Below, in pieces: positions 1 to 8,500 of a DNA stretch of 36,394 bases (its first letter is position 1; each line of letters begins with the position of its first letter). Origin of the DNA: Planctomicrobium sp. (GTDB taxonomy: Bacteria; Planctomycetota; Planctomycetia; Planctomycetales; Planctomycetaceae); NCBI GenBank assembly GCA_030626405.1, contig DAOUPA010000006.1, positions 1 through 36,394 of the forward strand, read 5' to 3'. The notes under the pieces are model-generated. The model ran no database searches and was not told the DNA's origin. It saw nothing but the letters and a program-made list of their open reading frames with translations. The position numbers and the translations under genes were made by a program.

Positions 1-83
1 ACGTTGAGGTCCGAGTCAATGACCGCTGCTGCGGTCTCGTCGCAAGACGATTCAATCGCGAGCAGAATTTGAGCGGGCATCAT
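1..83 (-). CDS. tsaD: tRNA N6-adenosine threonylcarbamoyltransferase TsaD, 5' end only
   Basis: Only the first 27 or so codons lie in the window; the gene runs off the left edge. They translate to M-M-P-A-Q followed by ILLAIESSCDETAAAVIDSD. The segment AIESSCDETAAAV is the N-terminal signature of the Kae1/TsaD/Gcp family, the ASKHA-fold ATPase that transfers threonylcarbamoyl to A37 of ANN-decoding tRNAs together with TsaB and TsaE. Two ATGs are adjacent (83 and 80) and neither has a clear Shine-Dalgarno sequence; the region just upstream is a C-rich repeat. The S41 protease gene lies 140 bp upstream on the same strand. The call rests on the short but highly diagnostic N-terminus. Confidence 0.87.
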   Translation of the reverse strand, partial: MMPAQILLAIESSCDETAAAVIDSDLN

Positions 84-85
84 GG

Positions 86-120
86 GGATCGCGGGGCAAG
101 GGATCGAGGGTCAAGGGACG
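86..120 (-). repeat. C-rich repeat with 7-8 nt period in the tsaD leader
   Basis: Read on the minus strand, this stretch is a run of related units: CCCTTGA, CCCTCGAT, CCCTTGCC, CCGCGATC. It lies directly before the tsaD start. Units of the same kind (CCCTCAAT, CCCTCTC, CCCTTGAC) recur at 23739-23769 upstream of metK, so this looks like a dispersed intergenic repeat, not a tsaD-specific signal. Its function is unknown. Confidence 0.5.
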
Positions 121-223
121 CAACAATGCGACGAGCGAGCGCTGGAAGCCAAGATTGCATTTCAGCCGTGCGAACACCGACAGATTGGCGCGTCGCAACG
201 CACCTTACTATTCAGTCTTTCCT

Positions 224-1690
224 CTAGCCGATGTTACTTTTTTTAGGGACAACGAGGTAAGGAACGCGGTACACGGCTTCTTTTTCTTCGGCCTTCTTTT
301 CAGGTGCTTCCTCTTTGGGAGGCTCATCCGTTGCTGGTTTTTCCTCTTTGTCAGCCGCTGATTTCTCTTCGCTCAATTCATCTGACAGATATTCCAATGC
401 TCTGTCGAGTTGTGAATCTTCGAATTCACTTTCGAAAGGAATCTCTTGATAGTGATTGTCTCGCAAGTATCGATCCGTTTGCAGCGCGCGGCTCTCTACT
501 CGTGAATACTTGACTTCAAAACCATCGTTCGGGGTCACACCCCAAACATCGGATTCCTTTGAATCCGGAAAACGATGAATATTCTCGCCGCTGGGGCGTT
601 GGTAGCTGGCGGTTGTCAGCTTGAGAGCACTACTTCCGTTTTCCAGATCGATGACGTTTTGAACGCTCCCTTTGCCCCAGCTTCGTTCTCCGATCACGAC
701 TGCACGTTCATGGTCTTGCAGGCAGGCACTGACAATCTCACTCGCGGAGGCACTGTAGCGGTTGACCAAAATCGCCATAGGAAATCCGGTGAAAGTACCA
801 AATCGCTTGGCAGCCCAGGTTCGTGGTCGCTTGTTACGGCCTTCAACAGAGACGATCTTGCCTTCCTCGATAAAGAGGTCTGAGGTGTCAATTGCTGCCT
901 GAAGTGATCCACCGGGATCGAATCGCAGATCCAGAATGAATGCCTTCATGCCATCCTTGCGAAGTGACTTGAGGACTTTGCGAAGTTCCGCAGCACTACG
1001 ATCTGTAAAGTGAGTTAAGCGAGCGAAACCAATTTTATTTTCAGGATCGATCATGAAATTCCATGATGAATCAGGATTGTGTGAGTAACCCAGAACTGTT
1101 TCGAGTTCGATGATAGCTCGCACCAAAGTCATCCGATCTTCGTTCTTGGAGTCGGCACGTCGAACGACGACCTCTACTTCCTCTCCCGGATCACCTCGCA
1201 ACAGTTCGATGGCGGTGTTCATTTCTTCATCATTCGGGAAATCCTTGACCAGTTTTCCGGAGATTTCAATAATCCGATCGCCGGCATGAATGCCAGCCTT
1301 GTATGCGGGGCTGCCAGCAATGGGAGAAATGATTTCGATTGCACGCATTTTGTCATCGAAGTTGACGCGAATTCCGACGCCGCCGAACTTCTGCGTGATT
1401 GCTTCAGTGAAAAGGTCTTTTTTGTCAGGAGCGATGTAGTTCGAGTAGGGGTCGAGTTCTGAAAGCATTCCTCGAATCGCAGCGTCGACGAGTTTGCGTT
1501 TGTCGACCTCTTTGACATAGTTGCGGTCGATTTGCTGGAAGGTGTCGACGAAGACCCGCATCAACTCGTAGTACTCGTCATCGTCACTCTGTGCTTTTGC
1601 GACTCCGGTTGAAATCGTCGCCATGAAAATGGCAGCAGTCAGAAGTGCGGACGTCGCCGCCCAGAGGATGGATTCGGATCGGTATTTCAT
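224..1690 (-). CDS. Exported S41 family carboxyl-terminal processing protease (CtpA-like)
   Basis: A 488-residue serine protease of the tail-specific protease family, expected to cleave proteins near their C-termini in the periplasm. The N-terminus has a Sec signal peptide (hydrophobic 8-30, then AKA-QS). A PDZ domain spans about 98-185 (FGGVGIRV, SPAYKAGIHAGDRI). The S41 core follows at 215-370: strand GFARLTHF, ILDLRFDPGG, then RYSASASEI with the likely nucleophile Ser315, and GERSWGKGSVQ with the general base Lys340. The 25-residue Ser-Lys spacing matches E. coli Prc and plant CtpA. Residues 437-472 are a Glu/Lys/Pro-rich low-complexity tail, followed by a short hydrophobic end (YRVPYLVVP). 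The ATG at 1690 has AAGG a few bases upstream, inside the palindrome GAAGGCCTTC (1692-1701). tsaD lies downstream. The family is clear; the substrate is unknown. Confidence 0.93.
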   Translation of the reverse strand: MKYRSESILWAATSALLTAAIFMATISTGVAKAQSDDDEYYELMRVFVDTFQQIDRNYVKEVDKRKLVDAAIRGMLSELDPYSNYIAPDKKDLFTEAITQKFGGVGIRVNFDDKMRAIEIISPIAGSPAYKAGIHAGDRIIEISGKLVKDFPNDEEMNTAIELLRGDPGEEVEVVVRRADSKNEDRMTLVRAIIELETVLGYSHNPDSSWNFMIDPENKIGFARLTHFTDRSAAELRKVLKSLRKDGMKAFILDLRFDPGGSLQAAIDTSDLFIEEGKIVSVEGRNKRPRTWAAKRFGTFTGFPMAILVNRYSASASEIVSACLQDHERAVVIGERSWGKGSVQNVIDLENGSSALKLTTASYQRPSGENIHRFPDSKESDVWGVTPNDGFEVKYSRVESRALQTDRYLRDNHYQEIPFESEFEDSQLDRALEYLSDELSEEKSAADKEEKPATDEPPKEEAPEKKAEEKEAVYRVPYLVVPKKSNIG

Positions 1691-1812
1691 AGAAGGCCTT
1701 CCTCGACCAATGTTTTCGCTTGATATCTATAAAGATTGTAGATGTGGTGCGACTTCTCAGCAAGATGGTTCAGTGAACATCAACTGCCATCCGCGGTTTT
1801 TAGAACGAAAAC

Positions 1813-1840
1813 AGGCCGATATCAGAGTTGATATCGGCCT
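1813..1840 (-). terminator. Rho-independent-type terminator of the 1920-4607 gene
   Basis: A perfect 11-bp inverted repeat, AGGCCGATATC / GATATCGGCCT, has a 6-nt loop. On the minus strand it is followed by TGTTTTCGTTCT. It lies 80 bp after the stop codon of the PVC-type fusion gene and 120 bp before the S41 protease start, so it should separate these two transcripts. The T-run is short (four T) but the stem is strong. Confidence 0.7.
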
Positions 1841-1919
1841 GGAATTAGAGTGAAAAAGAGTGAATTGTGCGGGTTATCTAGCACAACTGCTCAGTTTCGA
1901 CCACGATGAGCGGAAGCCC

Positions 1920-4607
1920 TTACTTTGTAACACTTTGCGAAACCACTTTGGCTTTTGCATCGATGCGGTTTTGCAGAGTTTCCATCGTTTCCTTTAGTGC
2001 GTATTCCAGATAAACATCCTGATCGTAAATCAACGATTCCACAGCAATATCGAGGGCAGCTTGATTATCAAAAAAACTCAAAGCTCGCACAGCTTCCAGG
2101 CGAACACGCGGGTGTTCATCGTGGATCGCAGTTTGAATTTTTCCGAGCGGTTCCTCGACTCGATTCTGCCAGTAGCAAAGAACACGCACTGCTGCCGCAC
2201 GTGCGCGTGCATCTTTTGAAGCAAGAATTCGATCCAACAGTCCAACATCAATTGCATCGTGATGTTGCTTGACCCAAAGCAATTCGAGCAACAAGTGCTG
2301 GTCCGCTTCGCTTTCACTTTTCGAGGCTGCGATGGCATTATCGACGGCAGCGATCACTTCGCTTTTGTCTCGTGCTCCGAGTTCTCTTCGTGCCTGGAAG
2401 CGAGTGCGGTCTTCGTAAATTTTCAACAATGCCACCAAGTCATCCGTTGACTGAAGTGCTGGCTTAGAAGGCTTGAGCAAGTCCTTGCCTTTGTACGTGA
2501 TTTTCCAAATGCGGCCGTGCGATTTGTCTCGGTTAGGATCTCGTACATTGTGCTGCATGTGACCGACCAGAGGATTGAACCAGTCGAGGACATACAACGC
2601 ACCATCGGGGCCAAACTGCAAATCGACCGGGCGGAAGTTTGGGTCGGAAGATCGGAGCAGCGGTTCGACTGGCTCGGCAAAGAACCCTGAACCTTCATCT
2701 TTGAATCGATACTGCAACACTCCTTGGAAACCGATGTCGTTATTCAACAAATAGTTCCCTTGCATTTCTTCCGGGAAGTGACGACTGGAAACGATTTCAC
2801 AACCGCAAGTCGGTCGCCACTGCTTGACAAGGAATTGTTTGAGGCCTGGATGCTTGCGAGGATGGTCGAGGTCACCAGAGAATGCGGCTCCGACATAGTT
2901 TGCACCGCCTGAGGCATCAGCAACGAAGTTTTGCCCCCATTTATCGAAGCAGTGTCCCCACGGGTTGGCGAAGTTATAGGAAACAAAAACGTCCAGCCGT
3001 TCTGAGCGTGGCTCGTATCGAAACACAGCGGCGTTCGCAACTTGTTCGAGACCGTTCGGAGTTTCCATTTGCGAGTGATGGAATGTTCCTTCCTGGAAAT
3101 ACAACTCCCCGCCCGGTCCGAGTTCGAAGGCACTGATCGAGTGATGAGAATCAGCAGAATCAAAACCGTGCAAACGCAATTGATATTCGTCGGCAACGTC
3201 GTCGCCATCTGTATCTTTAATGAACATCAGGTTCGGTTGTTGGGCGACGTACGCTCCGCCATTTGCGAGTTCAATTCCAGTAGGAACATGCAACCCGCGC
3301 GCGAAGATCTTTTCAGAATCGGCTTTTCCATCCCCATTTGTATCTTCAAGAATCAAAATTTTATCATCGACCGGAACGCCGGGGAGATACATCGGGTAAG
3401 ATGGCATGGTCGTTAGGTACAATCGGCCTTTGCCATCGAACGTAAACTGAACTGGGTTTTCGAGATTGGGGAAATCTTCTTCGGAAGCCCATAAGCTGAT
3501 TTCGAAACCTTCTGAAAGAGTAAACGACTCCGCCGCTTCCTCTGGCGGAGTGACATAAACTTCGTTTTTGAAATTCGTTTGAATTTCTGCAAAGTTACCG
3601 GTTCCAGAATCATTAATTTTCTTGGGGACAGATTCCCCTTGAGCAACATTCCAGATGCGCTCGTCACGGACAGCGATCATCTTGCGCAGCTTTTCGAATT
3701 CAGCCGGGAAATTCACGACACCAAAAGGTTCTTTGCGACCGCCGTAAATGTAGAAGCCATTCACGGCACGGTAGTCGTAAAAGAATTGCAGGTTTTTCTC
3801 TGCCACTTCTGCGTGGAGTTTTTTTGTGTTGATCTTCGAGTCGGTGGCTTTCCCGAAGAGTCGGTGATCAAGAATCCTTGCGAGTTTCTGGTAGCCTGTT
3901 TCATCAAGATGAATGCCGTTGATTGTGAGCGGCTCTTCGGTTTCGGCGAACAACTTTTTGGTAGGCGTGAAGAGATCAACGAACCGAACGCTTTTCTTCT
4001 TTGCGGCACGTTCGATGGCAGCGGTATAGAGAGCAAGGTTGGCGTTGTTGTCGGTGCCAGCGGAAATCCCGCGACTGGTGACATCTTCACTCGCAATCGG
4101 TGAGACGAGGACCAGTTGAAATTGTCCGCTGGCTTCTCCCTCTTTGTCCTGAAGGATCGGTTCGTACGATCCTCGCTTGTAACTTTTGCTGGGGTATTTC
4201 AATGCACGCAAGTCATCGACAAATTTGCCCAATCGCTCTTCAAACGCAGCGACTCCTGATTCTCCGGCGAAGGACTCATTGTAGCCGAACATTGCTAGAA
4301 CGAGGTTGGGCTGATGGTCGACAAGTGTGTGCCCATGGTCCTGGAAATCTTGTGAACGAAGGCGTGAACCAATCGTATCTCCAGACCAACCCAGGTTGCG
4401 GACGACCAGTTTTTTCTGAGGAAAACGGCTGTGCAGCAGGGTCTCCCAGTGGTTGAAATACTGCATTCGCTCGGCAAGTGTGTTTCCTAGAATGATGACT
4501 TTATCACTCGCTTGAACAGTCACATTGTCCTGCGAAGTCGCTGGCTGACGTAGTGTCAAAACAACGAGAAATGCGAGAAGAAATTGCGATGTTTTACTTT
4601 TTGTCAT
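1920..4607 (-). CDS. Secreted fusion: SGNH/GDSL-like domain + PVC-type dehydrogenase beta-propeller + HEAT repeats
   Basis: An 895-residue protein; start set at the ATG at 4607 because it opens a signal peptide (MTKSKTSQFLLAFLVVLTLR...ATSQ). The frame is open back to 4673 but that would bury the signal. Residues ~35-255 resemble an SGNH/GDSL hydrolase: block II NLGWSGDT, block III FGYNES, block V NGIHLDETGY. Block I reads ILGNTLAER where active enzymes have GDS, so activity is doubtful. Residues ~365-710 match the planctomycete 'putative membrane-bound dehydrogenase' beta-propeller (LENPVQFTFDGKGRLYL, FARGLHVPTGIELANGG, PVDLQFGPDGALYVLDW), with Asp-rich, Ca-like loops DTNGDGKAD and DTDGDDVAD. 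Residues ~725-890 look like HEAT repeats. The C-terminal CxxCH haem motif common in relatives is absent. It probably acts outside the cytoplasm, perhaps on carbohydrate; substrate unknown. Confidence 0.8.
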   Translation of the reverse strand: MTKSKTSQFLLAFLVVLTLRQPATSQDNVTVQASDKVIILGNTLAERMQYFNHWETLLHSRFPQKKLVVRNLGWSGDTIGSRLRSQDFQDHGHTLVDHQPNLVLAMFGYNESFAGESGVAAFEERLGKFVDDLRALKYPSKSYKRGSYEPILQDKEGEASGQFQLVLVSPIASEDVTSRGISAGTDNNANLALYTAAIERAAKKKSVRFVDLFTPTKKLFAETEEPLTINGIHLDETGYQKLARILDHRLFGKATDSKINTKKLHAEVAEKNLQFFYDYRAVNGFYIYGGRKEPFGVVNFPAEFEKLRKMIAVRDERIWNVAQGESVPKKINDSGTGNFAEIQTNFKNEVYVTPPEEAAESFTLSEGFEISLWASEEDFPNLENPVQFTFDGKGRLYLTTMPSYPMYLPGVPVDDKILILEDTNGDGKADSEKIFARGLHVPTGIELANGGAYVAQQPNLMFIKDTDGDDVADEYQLRLHGFDSADSHHSISAFELGPGGELYFQEGTFHHSQMETPNGLEQVANAAVFRYEPRSERLDVFVSYNFANPWGHCFDKWGQNFVADASGGANYVGAAFSGDLDHPRKHPGLKQFLVKQWRPTCGCEIVSSRHFPEEMQGNYLLNNDIGFQGVLQYRFKDEGSGFFAEPVEPLLRSSDPNFRPVDLQFGPDGALYVLDWFNPLVGHMQHNVRDPNRDKSHGRIWKITYKGKDLLKPSKPALQSTDDLVALLKIYEDRTRFQARRELGARDKSEVIAAVDNAIAASKSESEADQHLLLELLWVKQHHDAIDVGLLDRILASKDARARAAAVRVLCYWQNRVEEPLGKIQTAIHDEHPRVRLEAVRALSFFDNQAALDIAVESLIYDQDVYLEYALKETMETLQNRIDAKAKVVSQSVTK

Positions 4608-4899
4608 GTTTTTCTCTGTGATTCCGAAATCTTTTACCTGTCGATTCGAATAAAAGGCAGGCTGGATTTTCAATATTTCATGTATTCAATACTGGCGTCT
4701 TGCGGTACGATTGTAAACTGACCACCTCTATCAGAGATGGAGTTTGAATCGTGGCTTCAGGGAAGAGTGCCAGGCGCCTCACATGATAGTTCAGAAAGCA
4801 AAATGTATTTTTGTGCGAGAGTGGAATGACTTTAGAACATCAACAATCGGTTGACAGACAAAGGAACGGCGAGAGCGAATCGCGTACGGTGAGAGTGAA
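4608..4899. other. Divergent intergenic region
   Basis: This 292-bp gap separates the minus-strand fusion gene from the plus-strand small membrane protein, so it must hold promoters for both. It contains an imperfect hairpin (CCACCTCT / AGAGATGG, 4722-4740, one mismatch). I cannot assign a convincing -35/-10 pair. No small ORF of merit was found. Confidence 0.4.
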
Positions 4900-5502
4900 A
4901 TGAGTCACACTGAAAACGAAAATCCGGAATCCAAGACACCGCCACCTTCTCGGTCGGTATCTAAAAAGACTTTGCTCCTACTCTTCGTCAGTAGCGTCGT
5001 CGGAGTGACTCTTTGGAAGGCTGGAGTTTCTGAGATGCCTTACCCTTCGGCAAGTCAGTCAGGAATCATCGAAATGAGTCTTTCTGGAGATATTCAGATG
5101 ATATCGGGAGAGGAGACGGAGCACATCAGTACAACTGCAACTCCTGCGAAAGCGACCAACGATCTGATATTGGGAACATGGACTTTCAGTGACAGTGATG
5201 CCGGTCGTGTGATCGTCAACCGTGACGATGGGACAGCCACCATCGATGTGACTTTCGGTTTCTTGGCGTCGTTTTTGTACGGCTCCACTCTACAGCTTGA
5301 TCTGGAATGGACCCTGGAAAATAACGTCCTTACTCACACGATTGTGGGAGGTTCTCCTGAGTCTGGCAAGAAAGCACTCATTCGGGATTACGGAACTAAG
5401 ACTGCCTACAAAATTCTCAAGCTCACGGATGAGAAAATGCACTTGATGGAATTTGGTGACGCCGCAGACGATTATCTCTGGAAGCGGTCTGCCGAAGAGT
5501 GA
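4900..5502 (+). CDS. Hypothetical membrane-anchored protein
   Basis: A 200-residue protein I do not recognise. The ATG at 4900 is preceded by GGTGAGAG, a fair Shine-Dalgarno. Residues 1-22 are polar and Pro-rich and 23-38 form one hydrophobic segment (TLLLLFVSSVVGVTLW), so it is probably an N-in anchored or signal-anchored protein. The remainder (85-195) begins ILGTWTFSDSDAG and alternates polar and hydrophobic residues (ATIDVTFGF, TLQLDLEWTL), then ends MEFGDAADDYLWKR. 'LGTW' at the start of a small all-beta domain is reminiscent of lipocalin-like folds, but this is only an impression. It converges on the kinase gene with a 15-bp gap and no room for separate terminators. Confidence 0.75.
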   Translation: MSHTENENPESKTPPPSRSVSKKTLLLLFVSSVVGVTLWKAGVSEMPYPSASQSGIIEMSLSGDIQMISGEETEHISTTATPAKATNDLILGTWTFSDSDAGRVIVNRDDGTATIDVTFGFLASFLYGSTLQLDLEWTLENNVLTHTIVGGSPESGKKALIRDYGTKTAYKILKLTDEKMHLMEFGDAADDYLWKRSAEE

Positions 5503-5517
5503 CGTGCCGATGACGAA

Positions 5518-8500
5518 TTAAAATCCGACCGGTTTGTTACCTGATCGAGTGCGTTTTGGAGTTGCAGGCCTGTCATCGATAGTCTGTGGGCCAATTTTCG
5601 AAATTCTCGCTCCAATCGATTTGCCGTCATCAGCCCAAACGGCGGCCTGGCAGCTTCCGGAGACAATAAAATCCTTGATGTCCAGATGGTCGATGTCTTC
5701 GATTTCACGAGACATCACGACTGCACGAGTTCCATCGAGAAGGTCGTAAATTCGGTGGCTTCCCCAAAAAGAGCTCCAGGCCGTTTTGAACCCACCAATT
5801 GGTCCTTTTGCAGTGACCGAAATGCCAGTCGGGATTTTGTAGTTGTATCCACATGACGACTCCCACCAGTCAATCGTTTCGCGGATTTTATCCGCAGATT
5901 CGCCACGAATAATTGACGCTTGTTGAGATGATTTCGGGGGTGAAGCGAACAAGCAGTTGTTGGCAAATGAGGTGATCGGTGCGTTTGAACCTTTGCTATA
6001 AAGCGCTGCTTTGTTCTGACTAAACGTACATCGATTGAGCGAGAGAAACCCTGGGTTTTTATTCGCCGAGACGGTAAGAGAATCTGACCCGGAAGCGAAA
6101 ATGACGTTGCTCAGGTCCAGGGACTGATGGGTGGCGTCCCATTCAATCAATGGACCGGAACCAGAAATCATTGAATTCGCGATGGAGACAACGTTTGGAC
6201 GTTTCGCAGGCCCAAGTGTGATCATGCTTGCATTGACAGGAGCATCGAGCGGTTGCGAAATTTGAGTCTGAATTAAATTGATGACTGCCCCATTTTTTGA
6301 CTCGAGGAACAATGCCGTCACTTTCTCGGCGTTCGGTTTTCGGATTTCAAATCGCCCCTGTTCGATAGTGAACTCTCCTCCATCAATGACAAACATGGTC
6401 GTGAATGATTGATTGTCAGCAGGTTCGATTCTTAGTGGGTTTCCTTTGGCTTGCTCAAATTTCAATCGCAGTTTTCGGTTTTTTAGAACGATTGGCGGAA
6501 TCCTTCGAATTCCAGAACCAAAGCATATCACTGTTGTTCCATTCGGGCATTTGTTACTTGCTAGAAAACTTGGTAGACCATTTCCTTGAACTAAATCAAA
6601 CCGGACAGTTTTGCCTGACCAACGAGATTGACTTTGCGAACTTTTTCGTTGAAGAATTTTGTTAAGTGTCAATTGACGCTTGATCGCTGCTGCATCAACG
6701 GTAGCGACCTTCGCTGGGTCTGCACCAAGCAAAGATCGTTCGCCGACTCCGGGGTGAGCGATATCTTCCAGAGCTTGGCTGGTACTAATGGAAGTGATAA
6801 GAGACGCTTGATTCAGTTGGTTTTCGACGTTTTCCAGGTGGATGAGATCATCGCTGGGTAGGGTCTCTCCCCAAAAGTTCAGCCATTGAGCTGAATCTGA
6901 GACAGTCTGTTTCGTTTCGTTTTTGTCAACAACCGTTGTCAGTTGAGTAATGTTCACGAAGCGTACATGCTGCATTTTAAGATTGATGTTTTGTCTGCTC
7001 GCCTCTGCCTCCGTTTTTTGATTGTCACCAAGCAGTGATAATTGAATTGCAGAGGTGTTCTTCGATGGAATGCCAATCAGTAGAGAGCGATTCAAAGTGA
7101 ATTCGCAGGTGCTCTGACTTTCCTTGTTTTCGTTTTTGCTGAGATGCAAATTTGACTGACCACCGATCAACGTGCAATTTGAGATTTGGAAACTCTGGTG
7201 AATGTTGGTCGGTCCGAGCGAAAGACGAAAGAGATCGTTTTCGCGTGATGCGAAAAAGGAGTTCTCGCAGTAAATGTTGCACGGGACATTGACTGCGTTG
7301 ATCGCAGAAATGTTTTCTCCGCGTATGAGGCAGTTTTCGATATGAATTCGATTTCCGTTCGCAGATTTACCGCCTATTTCAATGCATGTGGCAGGCGAAC
7401 TATCAATCGTCGTAAACGTACAGTTGCGCAAAACGAGGTCGGTGCCATTCAGCTTCAGAAATTCAATCTCTCCTTCTGTTGAATTGCTGATAACGAAGTG
7501 CAAACCCACGAGTTCCAACGTTCCACCTGTGACATTGAGCCATGAGTGGAGTCCTTTTTTGATACCGTTTTCATCAAGGTGAAACGTCAAGATTGGTTTC
7601 GAGCGAGTCGCTCGGATTGTGAGTCGATCTTTGAGTTTCAGTTCGGTCGAATGAATTTCCTGGGATGCCACTGCAGAGAGGTCGATCACCGTTGAGCGTG
7701 ATTGAACCGCTGCCAACGATTCTTCCAAGCTTTGAAATGTGTCGCGCCCCCTCTTGCCTCTCTGTACTTCGAACTGATCTTGTTGTCGTTGATTTGGGCG
7801 ATTGTTTTCAATCACAACCCATCTGGGAGGGACGATTTTTCCGTCGGATTGGGAAGCGACCTGCTTGCGATTCGAACGGCCCGTGTTTTGACTTTTCTGT
7901 TGAGCTTCTTTTTCCGACAGGCTTTTCTTAGTAAGGGATCCATCTTGAGCATCAATTGTTGACTTAGATTTCTGACCGGCGTTTTCTCCATACGGGTTAA
8001 TGTCTGGAGCGATTGAATCAACAGAAAATTTAGAAATTCCCCACCAGATGAAGCCAATGGTGAGAATGAAAATGACAATAAATAATCCCGCCTTAGCCCA
8101 ATCGATGTCGATCTTGGAGTCGGAACTCAGGTCAACAGGTGAAAGCGAGGATTGTTTTTGAGGCTCCTTTTTGGGCGGTGCAGCTTTGCCAGTTTTCGTT
8201 TTTTGTCTCGATTCGAATGGTCTCTCTTTTTTAGACTTCGAGGGTATGTTTTTTTTCTTTGTTTGCTTGTCGCTGCGAGTTTCTTTGAGATTCGGTTTTT
8301 GAACGAGTCGTGGGGACTGCTGCGGAACATCAGTGGCAAACTCAGGCTCGTTGAGTTCTTCGGCAGTCCTCGCTCGTTTTAACGGTTTTCGAATCACCGG
8401 TCGGTCAGCAGATTGATTCTCCTCGATTGCTTCGTCGTTCTTCTGTGCTTCGGTCTTGGGGCGTTGTTTCTGCTTCTTTTCTGGTTTTCGTCGCTGTGTT

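Noticed and set aside
4608-4673. N-terminal extension of the PVC fusion protein
   Set aside because: It would place 22 polar residues before a normal signal peptide that starts at ATG 4607.
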